Source of the DNA: an uncultured bacterium
GTDB lineage: Bacteria > Verrucomicrobiota > Lentisphaeria > Victivallales > UBA1829
Length of the DNA: 64,000 bases
Reading direction: 5' to 3'
Assembly (NCBI GenBank): GCA_949297765.1
Contig: CASFTV010000001.1
Coordinates: forward strand, 248,001 to 312,000
This document shows, piece by piece, positions 34,010 to 42,985 of the stretch. Numbering within the stretch: the first letter of the stretch is position 1; every line of letters begins with the position of its first letter. The position numbers and the translations under genes are program-made. The notes beneath the pieces are model-generated. The model was not told the DNA's origin and searched no databases. It worked only from the letters and a program-made list of their open reading frames with translations.

Positions 34010-35365
34010 TTACTTGGAAACGAATTTGAGCATTTTCAAGTTTTTATTCAGATTCGGCGGATAGCGCATCGGCAGATCCACCGTGGTCGATTTGATCATG
34101 ATCGGTTTGTAATGCGTGAAGGTGTCGAAGGAGAACTTTCCGTGGTATGCGCCGAATCCGCTACCCCCGACGCCTCCGAACGGCATTTCCGGATTCAGAA
34201 GCTGGGTCACGGTTTCATTGATGCAGACGCCGCCGGAGGAGGTCTGCTCCAGCAGCTGTTCCACATTGTTTCTTCCGAAATAATACATCGCCAGCGGTTT
34301 GGAGTGGGCGTTGATCATGGAGATCACTTCATTGATATTGTTGAATGTGAGGATCGGGAGAATCGGACCGAAGATCTCCTCCTGCATGACCGGATCGTTC
34401 CAGGTGATTCCGTCGATGACGGTCGGAGCGATGAAGCGGTCGGCCCGGTCGACATTTCCGCCGCAGAGGATCGTTCCCTGACCCATGAGTTTGAGAAGCC
34501 GGTTGAAATGACGTTCATTGATGATTCTCGGATAGTCGGGTGAAGACGCGGGGTCCTCACTGTAAAAATGGCGGATCCAGTAGAGAAGTTTTTCGACGAA
34601 CGGTTTTTTGATGGAGCTGTGAACGTAGAGATGGTCCGGCGCGACGCAGGTCTGCCCGGCGTTGAGGAATTTTCCCCACGCGATCCGCTTTGCCGACAGA
34701 CTCAGTTTAGCATCGGAATCGACGATGCAGGGACTTTTCCCTCCGAGTTCCAGCGTCACCGGAGTCAGATGTTCCGCGGCGGCGCGCATGACCGCTTTTC
34801 CTCCTTCGGTCCCGCCGGTATAGAAGATTGCGTCGAATTTCTCCCGCAGCAGGCGGATGGCGACATCGACACCTCCGTTGAACACCGCCACATGTTCCTC
34901 CTTGAAAACCTTTTTTATGATGGTTTCAATGACCCGAGCGGTGGCTTCCGCCTGTTCCGCGGGTTTGAGAATCACGCGGTTCCCTGCGGCGACGGCGCCG
35001 ATCAGCGGCATGAACGCCAGCTGGAACGGATAGTTCCATGCGGAAAAGATCAGGACATTCCCGAGCGGTTCCGGGCAGATGCGTCCTTTTGCGGGAAAAT
35101 TCAGCATGGAGGTCGCGACTTTTTTCACCGAAGCGTAGGAGGGCAGTTTCCGGATCATTGCCGCGAGTTCCTCCAGAACGATGGAGGTCTCTGTTGCGAC
35201 GGATTCGAATTCCGTTTTTCCAAGATCGCGTTTCAGTGCTTCGCAGATCTGCGGCTGACTGGCTTTGATTTCGTCGAACAGCGCCCGGAGCGCATCCAGA
35301 CGAACATCCAGATTCCATGCGGAAAAGCGCCGCTGGGCTTCCAGTACCTGTGTGATGTTGTCCAT
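34010..35365 (-). CDS. Aldehyde dehydrogenase (ALDH3-like, NAD(P)+-dependent)
   Basis: 451 residues, the compact size of class 3/AlkH-type enzymes, which lack the N-terminal extension of other ALDHs. The catalytic Glu is in TLELGGKSP, the nucleophile Cys is in NAGQTCVAPD, and the cofactor-site Asn is in SAWNYPF. The C-terminal PFGGVGGSGFGAYHG block is typical of this class. It oxidises aliphatic or aromatic aldehydes to acids; the true substrate is unclear. It lies 27 bases downstream of the debranching enzyme. Detoxification of acetaldehyde from AdhE activity nearby is conceivable but not shown. Confidence 0.9.
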   Translation of the reverse strand: MDNITQVLEAQRRFSAWNLDVRLDALRALFDEIKASQPQICEALKRDLGKTEFESVATETSIVLEELAAMIRKLPSYASVKKVATSMLNFPAKGRICPEPLGNVLIFSAWNYPFQLAFMPLIGAVAAGNRVILKPAEQAEATARVIETIIKKVFKEEHVAVFNGGVDVAIRLLREKFDAIFYTGGTEGGKAVMRAAAEHLTPVTLELGGKSPCIVDSDAKLSLSAKRIAWGKFLNAGQTCVAPDHLYVHSSIKKPFVEKLLYWIRHFYSEDPASSPDYPRIINERHFNRLLKLMGQGTILCGGNVDRADRFIAPTVIDGITWNDPVMQEEIFGPILPILTFNNINEVISMINAHSKPLAMYYFGRNNVEQLLEQTSSGGVCINETVTQLLNPEMPFGGVGGSGFGAYHGKFSFDTFTHYKPIMIKSTTVDLPMRYPPNLNKNLKMLKFVSK

Positions 35366-35392
35366 ATCGGCATCCCCTATGTTGAATTTGAA

Positions 35393-38300
35393 TTATTGAT
35401 GCAGGAGTTTCCAGACCCGGTAATATTCCGTCATGCTCCAGGCCTGTGCGTCGCATCCGCGCTGACGGTGCGGATAGTTTCCGTCGACGATTTCCGCGAG
35501 CTGGCCGACGCATCCCGTGCGCATGATCATCTCGCAGGAGGAGAGCAGGGAGCGCGCCACGGCGGCTCCGGTTTTTTCATACATCATCGCGTAGGCTTCG
35601 CAGTAGGAGGGGAAGGGCCAGGACCAGGCGGTTCCGTTGTGATAGGCGGGTTTGCGCCGGGTGTCTTCGTCGCCTTCGTAAGAACCCCAGAACGGGTGGT
35701 CGGGGTCGTTCAGAAGCTGGCCCGCCGCGCCACGGATCGGGAGCGGATAACGGGTCGGGCGGTCCGCGAGAGTCCGGATCGCGCCCGGGACCAGAAGACA
35801 GGAGGTCACGTCCAGAATGGAGCGCCCGAGATCCTTGTCGTCGATTGCGCCGAGCGTAATGGCAAACAGCTGGTTCGGACGGATGTGGTCGTCTTTTTCG
35901 GCTTCTGCCGCCGGCGTTCCGGCGGAGCCGTGGAGACAGTCTGAAAGGTAGGTTCCGTCGTCGGAGAGGAAGAGCGTGCGGATGGAGGAGCGGACCTTTT
36001 CCGCCAGTTCCGTCCAGCGACCCGGAGTCCGGGAAACCTCGCTCAGGAAACGGAGCGCGGCAAACCAGAGCGCCTGAATTTCAATCGGATATCCTTCGCG
36101 CGGAGTTCCCGCCGGATAATTGGTGTCCATCCAGGTGAAGTGCGGGGGGCTGAAGACCAGTCCGGAGTCCGGATCGACCCGGATACCGTTCGGCGTTCCC
36201 TCGATCAGATCGGCGGCGATCTCCTCCAGTTTGTCGAGGAGGGTTTTCCCGTCTTTGAGCACCGCAGAGAGAAAATCGTTGGATTTTTCGATTTTGCAGA
36301 GATCTTCGACTGCGGTGAAGAGCCAGAGCTGTGCGTCGCTGGTGTCGCGGTTTCCGACGGTGTCGCCGTGAATGATGTTCGGAATGGTTCCATGTTCGGC
36401 GAACTGGGCGAACTGGAGAATGATCGCTTTGACGTCTTCGCGGAATTCCGGAGCTGCGGCGAGTCCGCGGGCGGCGATCAGGGTATCCCGTCCCCAGTCG
36501 AGGAACCACGGATAGCCGGCGATGACGGTCTTCAAACTGCCGCGTTTCACAACAAACGCCCGCATGGCATTGAGCATGTTGACTTCGATTCCCGTATCGG
36601 TCGCCGGCTGGAAATCCGCGATGGTCGTCCGGGCGGGAAGGAGTTTTTCCGGTTCATCCGCGGTCTGGATGGAGGCGGCGATCTGTGCGGAGGAACCGTC
36701 TGCGAGGTCGAAATCGAAATATCCCGGGCTGTAGGTGTCGGAATAGGGATCGAGTCCGCGATCGGCCTCGTTGGGCTGCCAGATCATGTAGCTCCATTCC
36801 GCATCCGGAGTGAAACGTCCGGAGGAGACGTAGAGGGACAGCGTGCGTCCCGGCGCCGGTGTGAATTCGAATCCGCGTTCCTTGAACAGCACTTTCCCGG
36901 GCCAGACGGATTCCAGTCCGGAGGCTTTTGTGGCACAATGGAAGTTCCGGTCCTCCAGATCGGGCCGGACAATGAGTTTCACCGGGGATTCTTCGCTCAG
37001 ATAATCGCGTCCGCGCATTTCCCGGCGGAGGAAGGAGATCTTTGTCTGGTTCTTTCCCGGAAGAATCTCAAATTTGACGCTGAGATCCACATAGAGTCCG
37101 TTCCCGGTCGGGACATGATAATTCCAGATTGCCCCTCCGTCGGCGGCTCGTTCGAAATTCTTCAAACAGGAAATCGAGATTTCCTGGATTCTTGCATGGT
37201 GGAGAAGCCAGATTCTCAGACGGCGGAACATGATGTGCCGGTCCTCCGGATGGTCCGGACTCAGATTGGCCAGCATGACCGCGTCGTACCGCGAAGCCAC
37301 CGCGGGCTGATCGAGACGGAGATGCATCAGCGCTCCGCGCCCGTTTGCCTGCATGCAGGTCAGCGGCGCGTATTTGCGGATGTGATCATGCGAATAGGTC
37401 AGCGAGGTGTTGAGGATATCGGGTGCGAGCAGCAGAATGTGTCCTTCGTCGCGAACCACCTTTCCTTCCGCAAACGCGGAGAAGCGCAGGACCGCCCGTT
37501 TGTGCGGAAGCTCCTGGGATTGCGGATAGTAAATCGCAAAGTGACGTCCCTTCGCATCGACCAGGCTGTTGTATTCCTGATGAAATTCATTTTTCACGCA
37601 GAGGGTTGCGCGGAACCGGACCGGCGCAAGCAGCAGAATGAATTTTCCGGGCGGAATCATGACATACCGGAATTTGTCTTCGGGCCATGTCCAGATGACA
37701 TAGGGATGGTCTTTGAGATCGGGCTGGAGCGTTTCCAGATATTTTTCCGGAGATTCCAGCAGTTTTTCCGCATCGCGGAAGGGGTTGTCCTCCGGCTGGA
37801 GAACGACGGAGCGGCGGAGGAAGGCAATGGATTTGAGTGCCATCGACTGCGCCTCCTGCACCTCGGTTTTGGAAAACCGGTCAAAGATGTTTGCGCTGGC
37901 CTTCTGAATCAGCAGCAGATCGGCCGGATCGCAGGAGAGACAGCGTGCTTCGCCGGGAGCCAGTTCCATTTGAAAGCGTTTGTGTTCAACGACTTTAATA
38001 TCCACGGTCTCCGCGGAGAGCAGATCGTAGGAGGCCAGTCCGCTCGAACAGGATTCGTGCGGATTCCAGCAGACGACGGCCGGCTTGGCGCAGTTGAGGT
38101 TGACGGCACAGAGGACAATTTTCTTTCCTGTTGCGTCGATACGCCGGAAAACAACCGCATCCGGAGAGCCGGAGTCGATGATGGTTGCGCTTGCTCCGTT
38201 GTGAAACGCGGGATGCGAGCGCAGAAGGGTGTTGAGTTTTCCGATGTAGTCGACCTGATTTTTCCTGGCTCCCCAGGCCAGTCCGCGCGCTTCGTGAACG

Positions 38301-39676
38301 TCAATTTTCTCCCGGGCGAACCACTCCACGCCGTTCGCGAATCCGAATGCGCCGTTCATGGAGGAGAGGGCGGCGAGAGCGGTCCGCATCCGCGCATAGG
38401 TTTCGGAAACGGCGGCGAGACGGGAATTGTCGTGCGTTTCCGCGTAGTGAACCATCAGTCCGTTCCCGAGGGATTCCTTCCATGCGTAGTTCAAATACCC
38501 TTCGACCTGTTCTTTGGAGTAATTCTGGAAGAGTTCGGAATATGCCCAGTTCATGTTGGCGTAGTCGAGAAGACGGGTCGTGACGGCAGGATCTCCGCCG
38601 AGTCCTTCCAGGAGAAAGATAATGTCGGGGAATTTTTCCCGGACGCGGGCGATGATGTATTCCCAGGCGGGAATCGGAATCATGTATCCGGCGTCGCAGC
38701 GGAATCCGTCGACTCCGCGGGAACACCAGACGATAAAGACATCGGCAATGTATTTCCAGAGTTCCTGATTGGAATAGTCCAGTTCGGTGAGATCCTCCCA
38801 GACCGTTCCCCATGCGCCGGGGGAAAGAATGGTTCCGTCCGGTTTTCTCTTAAGCCATTCCGGATGGATTTCATGAATTTTCGACGCCCATCCCGTATGG
38901 TTGACGGCAATGTCGATGAACAGTTTCCCGTTTTTGCTGTGGACGGCGTCCACCAGTTCTATGAACTGTTCCAGCGGCGTTGCGGTGCGGTCGAATTCGG
39001 CGAGTTCCGGGTTGACCGCGGTGAAGTCGAGCGACGCATAGGGACTTCCGAACCGTCCCATTCTTCCGTAGACGGTCGGTGTGGGATTGATCGGCAGCAG
39101 ATGGAGAATCCGGCATTTCATCCGGTCGAAAATATGATCCAGTTCCCGGATCAGGCCGCGGAAGGTTCCCGAGGAGGGAATAACCGTATAAAGATCGTGA
39201 TCCAGCACGGTTTCCGCAGCGGTGCGGTCCGGATCCTGTTCCGGCCCGGTGGAATTTTTTGTCTTGTTTTCACCGAACTGGCGGACGAATGCGCAGTAGA
39301 TGGAATTCGCGCAGCAGTAGGGCGCGGGGGAAACATTGACATGAAGATTGGGTCCGTCCGGCCATTGTTCGACCGTGGTGTTCTCGGGAATGAAAAAGGC
39401 TTTTGCCTCGAAGTGGCCGGTTTCGATCAGGGCGAGACGGAGCGTATGCGTGCCGTTTCCTGCATCGAACATGGGAATGTCATGCCAGTCCTGACCGGGG
39501 GACGCGAGCCCGTGGTCGACGAGTGAGACCGTTTCCGCTCTGCGGACTGCGGCATTCCCGAGATTGGTCCGCAGAAACGCGCGTCCCTTTTCCGTTACCT
39601 TGAGTGTGACCTGAAAGACATCTCCGGCATACAGGAGCCGATGATCGCCGGGCGGGGGTATCTGAATGGGATTCAT
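35393..39676 (-). CDS. Fused glycogen debranching enzyme (GH13 glucanotransferase + GH133 amylo-1,6-glucosidase)
   Basis: 1427 residues, comparable with eukaryotic debranching enzyme. The N-terminal cap is followed by a GH13-type barrel (~150-500) with all three catalytic acids: Asp328 in DGFRCDAG, Glu357 in FLLEGLGG and Asp416 in AETHDNSR. A long middle region leads to a C-terminal (alpha/alpha)6 GH133 domain (~1010-1427) with WFLDWGRDTLIAARG and DGNYPHRQRGCDAQAW. It should remove glycogen branches by 4-alpha-glucanotransfer then 1,6-hydrolysis in the cytoplasm. Bacterial debranching more often uses GlgX. It lies 15 bases after a small lipoprotein gene. Confidence 0.9.
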   Translation of the reverse strand: MNPIQIPPPGDHRLLYAGDVFQVTLKVTEKGRAFLRTNLGNAAVRRAETVSLVDHGLASPGQDWHDIPMFDAGNGTHTLRLALIETGHFEAKAFFIPENTTVEQWPDGPNLHVNVSPAPYCCANSIYCAFVRQFGENKTKNSTGPEQDPDRTAAETVLDHDLYTVIPSSGTFRGLIRELDHIFDRMKCRILHLLPINPTPTVYGRMGRFGSPYASLDFTAVNPELAEFDRTATPLEQFIELVDAVHSKNGKLFIDIAVNHTGWASKIHEIHPEWLKRKPDGTILSPGAWGTVWEDLTELDYSNQELWKYIADVFIVWCSRGVDGFRCDAGYMIPIPAWEYIIARVREKFPDIIFLLEGLGGDPAVTTRLLDYANMNWAYSELFQNYSKEQVEGYLNYAWKESLGNGLMVHYAETHDNSRLAAVSETYARMRTALAALSSMNGAFGFANGVEWFAREKIDVHEARGLAWGARKNQVDYIGKLNTLLRSHPAFHNGASATIIDSGSPDAVVFRRIDATGKKIVLCAVNLNCAKPAVVCWNPHESCSSGLASYDLLSAETVDIKVVEHKRFQMELAPGEARCLSCDPADLLLIQKASANIFDRFSKTEVQEAQSMALKSIAFLRRSVVLQPEDNPFRDAEKLLESPEKYLETLQPDLKDHPYVIWTWPEDKFRYVMIPPGKFILLLAPVRFRATLCVKNEFHQEYNSLVDAKGRHFAIYYPQSQELPHKRAVLRFSAFAEGKVVRDEGHILLLAPDILNTSLTYSHDHIRKYAPLTCMQANGRGALMHLRLDQPAVASRYDAVMLANLSPDHPEDRHIMFRRLRIWLLHHARIQEISISCLKNFERAADGGAIWNYHVPTGNGLYVDLSVKFEILPGKNQTKISFLRREMRGRDYLSEESPVKLIVRPDLEDRNFHCATKASGLESVWPGKVLFKERGFEFTPAPGRTLSLYVSSGRFTPDAEWSYMIWQPNEADRGLDPYSDTYSPGYFDFDLADGSSAQIAASIQTADEPEKLLPARTTIADFQPATDTGIEVNMLNAMRAFVVKRGSLKTVIAGYPWFLDWGRDTLIAARGLAAAPEFREDVKAIILQFAQFAEHGTIPNIIHGDTVGNRDTSDAQLWLFTAVEDLCKIEKSNDFLSAVLKDGKTLLDKLEEIAADLIEGTPNGIRVDPDSGLVFSPPHFTWMDTNYPAGTPREGYPIEIQALWFAALRFLSEVSRTPGRWTELAEKVRSSIRTLFLSDDGTYLSDCLHGSAGTPAAEAEKDDHIRPNQLFAITLGAIDDKDLGRSILDVTSCLLVPGAIRTLADRPTRYPLPIRGAAGQLLNDPDHPFWGSYEGDEDTRRKPAYHNGTAWSWPFPSYCEAYAMMYEKTGAAVARSLLSSCEMIMRTGCVGQLAEIVDGNYPHRQRGCDAQAWSMTEYYRVWKLLHQ

Positions 39677-39691
39677 GAATGGATCGCCTCT

Positions 39692-40288
39692 TTATTGAAT
39701 TTCTATTTCAATCGGAACGCTCTGGGCGGAAACAGAATAAAGATCCAGTTCACCTTTCACGGCATAGCGTCCGGGTTTGTTCAATTTCCGGATGAAGGTC
39801 AGCGGCACGTCGACGAGTACGGCGTTGTTGGGCGCCAGTTCCAGCGGATAGCGCGGAACACCGCCCTTCAGGAGAAAACGTTCGGATTCCACCCACTGTT
39901 CCGGGGGGATTTTGGTGGCGCTTCCCTGTTGGGGACAGGGTGCATAGAGAATGCGGATGTTTTCCTGCTCATGCATTTTCCATTCATGGATGGAAAGCTG
40001 GTTGGCGCCCGCGTTGCGGACGGAAAAGCGGAGAACCGGATTCGCGTCCGACCGTCTGTAATTGCCCTGTGTGGAGATGATGGAGAGGTTCAGCGAATAG
40101 TTGCGGAGTTTCGGATATTTCTTTTCCGGGTTCTCCTGATCCCGTTTCCGGTCTTCGGAGGAGCAGGCGCAGAAAAGTGTGCAGATGAGAAGAACGGGAA
40201 GGAGGATGGCGATCCGCCGGAATGGAAGGAAAATCTTCCTGGTGTTCCCTTTTCGCGGAACGGCCGGAAGCGGAGAAAACGGCTGCAT
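39692..40288 (-). CDS. Small putative lipoprotein, unknown
   Basis: 198 residues from MQPFSPLP (AGGAG eight bases upstream; a longer frame start at 40543 overlaps another gene's end). A basic N-terminus precedes a hydrophobic stretch (IAILLPVLLICTLFCAC) ending in a Cys-Ala-Cys that could be lipidated, although the lipobox is poor. The rest is a beta-rich domain (LRFSVRNAGANQLSIHEW; LAPNNAVLVDVPLTFI), resembling immunoglobulin-like folds of envelope proteins. I do not recognise a family. It is the first gene of the debranching-enzyme operon. Confidence 0.65.
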   Translation of the reverse strand: MQPFSPLPAVPRKGNTRKIFLPFRRIAILLPVLLICTLFCACSSEDRKRDQENPEKKYPKLRNYSLNLSIISTQGNYRRSDANPVLRFSVRNAGANQLSIHEWKMHEQENIRILYAPCPQQGSATKIPPEQWVESERFLLKGGVPRYPLELAPNNAVLVDVPLTFIRKLNKPGRYAVKGELDLYSVSAQSVPIEIEIQ

Positions 40289-40328
40289 GGTATTCGATCT
40301 CCTGTAAGCTGTTTCAATCTGTTCTGAA

Positions 40329-40356
40329 AATATACCATAAAAAAACCGTTTTACAA
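40329..40356 (-). promoter_or_regulatory. Likely promoter of lipoprotein-debranching operon
   Basis: TTGTAA, 16 bases, TATATT on the minus strand, about 40 bases before the lipoprotein start. Confidence 0.5.
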
Positions 40357-40409
40357 CTGAAGTGATTTTTTTTGTTCCTGAAATCGGAGGTGTCTGGGAA
40401 ATAACGGGA

Positions 40410-41384
40410 TCAGAGGGAAGATCCGTCTGTTTTTTCCGTTTCGTCCGGAAAGAAAAAAACATCCGGAACGAGGAGAAGAATGCAGTCTTCGACCTTCCAT
40501 CCGCCAGACGGTTCTTTTGACGTATTATTTTTGAATGCGTCAAGATCCGGCGTTGTCCACATCCGGTCCGGGCCGATCATCGGAGAGGTGTATTTCCCTT
40601 CAATCGGTCCATCCTCAAAAAATACATTGTAGGCATCCGAGAACTCGACAAATCCCATTCCGTCGAACTGGAAGAAATCTTTTGTTTTCCCTAGTACGGC
40701 GATATGGTACGGAACATCAAACGGAGGCTCAAAATCCACGATCTGAAACCGCGTGAAATATGTTTCCGAGACAAAGGGCGGTTTGGAGGATGAGACCATG
40801 ATATTCTGATAGCATCCGAAACTTCTGTCATGAGAATCAATGTTATACCCGTCCCCTTCCGGGATTGTTCCGTTATGCTGACTTGTAATCCACCGTTTCC
40901 CGGTAACTTTGAAAAACGTCACATCCTGAAAGAAAAGGCTTTGGTATGCGTGATAAAAGTCTACGATTCCGCGAAGAATCTTTCCCCATTCTTTTCGATC
41001 AGCAATCAGATTCGAAACATATGTATCCGGAGCGGGGAATGCCGGAAGAGTCTTCTGTCCGTGAATCTCCGGATATTTTTCAAGCCATGAGTTTCCATCC
41101 TTCGGAGAAACGGAGGAGGTCCATTTCCCATAAGTCGGTCTTCGAATCGTCCAGTTTTCCCTGTCTAAAACAAAAGCCTGACGGAATTTGCCGTTCCGGT
41201 CCGTTTCCGGCATCCCGGTTCGGATCGGGAGAAGGCTTTCCAGTTTCTCAAAAGATTTCTCCGGAGAGAAGAAAGCGTATCGGTCCTCTCTCATCAAATC
41301 GAGAAACCGCATCCATTTCCTGAGAGAATAGCGGAGAAGATATTGATTCAAGCCAAGAATCGGAGGCGGATCAATTTCCGGCAT
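40410..41384 (-). CDS. Unknown protein A of three-gene cassette
   Basis: 324 residues from MPEIDPPP, chosen for GGAGG ten bases upstream; its ATG lies 14 bases inside the preceding gene. There is no signal peptide or membrane helix. It is rich in aromatic and charged residues (SLRKWMRFLDLMREDRY; FYHAYQSLFFQD; DRSFGCYQNIMV), with a probable mixed alpha/beta fold. I recognise no family. It is co-transcribed with two other unrecognised genes, and all three would be cytoplasmic. Confidence 0.6.
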   Translation of the reverse strand: MPEIDPPPILGLNQYLLRYSLRKWMRFLDLMREDRYAFFSPEKSFEKLESLLPIRTGMPETDRNGKFRQAFVLDRENWTIRRPTYGKWTSSVSPKDGNSWLEKYPEIHGQKTLPAFPAPDTYVSNLIADRKEWGKILRGIVDFYHAYQSLFFQDVTFFKVTGKRWITSQHNGTIPEGDGYNIDSHDRSFGCYQNIMVSSSKPPFVSETYFTRFQIVDFEPPFDVPYHIAVLGKTKDFFQFDGMGFVEFSDAYNVFFEDGPIEGKYTSPMIGPDRMWTTPDLDAFKNNTSKEPSGGWKVEDCILLLVPDVFFFPDETEKTDGSSL

Positions 41385-41949
41385 TGTCCGTCTCCTCCGT
41401 AATGGTTTCATCATAGTAGCGGTCGGTGATGAGGATCGGTCCGTAGTTCGCCTGGAAAACTTCTCCGTTCCGGATCACGGCAATCAGTGTGAAGATATTG
41501 GTTTTGTATTCGTCTCCCTCGACCTCCGGAGGATCGCCGGATTCCGTGATGTTCCAATAATAGGCAAACTGGGAATAGGTCATATCCAGACGGAACCAGA
41601 GGAACAAAGGATTGTCAAGGTTGTAATCTTCAGAAGAAATCGTTTGAATCAGATAGGGAATCGTCATAAGGACTCTTCCGGCAAGGAGGACTCTTCCAGC
41701 AGGTCGCACAACGGTTTCGGGATAAAGTCCGCTGAAGATCCGCATCGAGAAGGAGACAAGTTTTCCGTCTTCGTCGTACTGTTGATCGACAGCACGGACA
41801 GCAAACTCTCCGGAATATTCGTTCGCGGAAGATCTGGAACGGGCGGCAAGGGAGTAGTTCTTCCCTTGTGAACGGGTTAGGTCGTGACGGAGTTCCCATG
41901 CCTTGCGGATGGCCTCGACTGTGTTTGCTGTGGCTTCCAGAACTCTCAT
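41371..41949 (-). CDS. Unknown protein B of three-gene cassette
   Basis: 192 residues from MRVLEATANT, four bases after the preceding stop, with a weak GGTGAG site. An N-terminal helix (VEAIRKAWELRHD) is followed by beta strands (FSMRIFSGLYPETVV; NIFTLIAVIRNGEVFQ; ANYGPILITDRYYDE). There is no signal peptide. No family is recognised; strand-rich proteins of this size are common among phage virion accessory proteins, but I have no direct match. Confidence 0.6.
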   Translation of the reverse strand: MRVLEATANTVEAIRKAWELRHDLTRSQGKNYSLAARSRSSANEYSGEFAVRAVDQQYDEDGKLVSFSMRIFSGLYPETVVRPAGRVLLAGRVLMTIPYLIQTISSEDYNLDNPLFLWFRLDMTYSQFAYYWNITESGDPPEVEGDEYKTNIFTLIAVIRNGEVFQANYGPILITDRYYDETITEETDNAGN

Positions 41950-41953
41950 GCGC

Positions 41954-42913
41954 TCACCATGTTCCGGTTCGGGGAAGAGAAAGCTGAGACCAGGAATGCG
42001 GACGCTTTTCCTTGAAACGCAGGAAATTCTCTTCCGCCGGCGTGATGTCCTGCGAGGAGAGGATTTCGCCGGAGGCACTCAGCCAGAGCGGTTCATCCAC
42101 CGGAACGGGAATGCTGGAAGCATCCGCGCATTCGGCAAGCGCCTTGTCGCTGCCATAGACGGGATTTCCGAGAGAGTTGACCGCCATATAGATGCGTGTC
42201 GGATTGCCGTTCGGACCGCGGTAATAGACACTCCGGTTCGGGAAGGTCCGCAGAAAGCCTTCCGTCGAAATTTCCATACTGACGTCAATCTGGAAAAAGG
42301 TTGTTCCGGAGCTTCCGGAAACGGTTTCCGCCGCGATGGTTTTTATCAGTCCGCATTCCGGCGGGATGTCGAGTCCGCAGACCTTGATGGTGTTGCGGTT
42401 GACGGTGTCGGCAACGTCCAGAATCCATGCTGCTTTGAAGGTTCGGAGATAGTAGGAGAACTTCAGGAGAAGGGAGGTCTTGACCGTACTTGCGGAAATC
42501 GCGGTCCCCGCAGAGGTGACAACCGGACAGATCGGCAGATTCTGGCTGTCGACCAGATCGTAGGAAAACTCGAACGGAACCACTTTTTCCAACGTCGAAA
42601 GACTCAGATTGAACGGCTGTCCGAATTCCTCTGAAACGGTTTCCGGAAGAAGAGCGTGCGCATTTGTGTAAGCGACCTCCACTTCATACTTGTTCTTTCC
42701 GCCGTCGCAGGAGGGCATGACGGAAATCGACGAGGCCTTGAGCGCGGAATCCGATGGATGAGAATCGCCGATTGCGGGAAACTCCCGGTGGTTCTTCAGT
42801 TCCGTGATATCTTCCCCGTTTCCGCAGAAAAAGACCAGAACCCGTTTGAGGGACTGCCCGGAATCGTCGATCGTCAGTCCGAGATTCACATCGCCCTTGT
42901 AGATGACCGCCAT
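41954..42913 (-). CDS. Unknown protein C of three-gene cassette
   Basis: 319 residues from MAVIYKGDVNLG with AAAGGAG upstream. The sequence is almost wholly beta-type, Thr/Ser-rich and without a leader: SGTTFFQIDVSMEIS, NRSVYYRGPNGNPTRIYMAVNS, PLWLSASGEILS. The overall impression is of a structural or receptor-type beta protein. It is first of the trio. A 72-base gap with an inverted repeat GGTTGAC/GTCAACC separates it from the propeller glycosidase gene upstream, so they may share a transcript. Confidence 0.6.
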   Translation of the reverse strand: MAVIYKGDVNLGLTIDDSGQSLKRVLVFFCGNGEDITELKNHREFPAIGDSHPSDSALKASSISVMPSCDGGKNKYEVEVAYTNAHALLPETVSEEFGQPFNLSLSTLEKVVPFEFSYDLVDSQNLPICPVVTSAGTAISASTVKTSLLLKFSYYLRTFKAAWILDVADTVNRNTIKVCGLDIPPECGLIKTIAAETVSGSSGTTFFQIDVSMEISTEGFLRTFPNRSVYYRGPNGNPTRIYMAVNSLGNPVYGSDKALAECADASSIPVPVDEPLWLSASGEILSSQDITPAEENFLRFKEKRPHSWSQLSLPRTGTW

Positions 42914-42985
42914 GGAAAACGCTCCTTTCTCTTGGTTGACCGATCTTCCGGTTGTCAACCGAAAAGGAGGCGCTTCCCGCTCTTT

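Noticed and set aside
36140-39526. An 1128-codon open frame antisense to the debranching enzyme
   Set aside because: Same reasoning: the sense strand encodes complete GH13 and GH133 catalytic motifs; the antisense frame shows none.
40410-42913. Prophage
   Set aside because: No integrase, terminase, portal, capsid, lysis gene or att repeats; the three unknown genes alone do not support it.
42934-42960. GGTTGAC/GTCAACC inverted repeat as a terminator between the propeller gene and the cassette
   Set aside because: Seven-base arms, a 13-base loop and no T run; more likely a chance dyad or a protein site.
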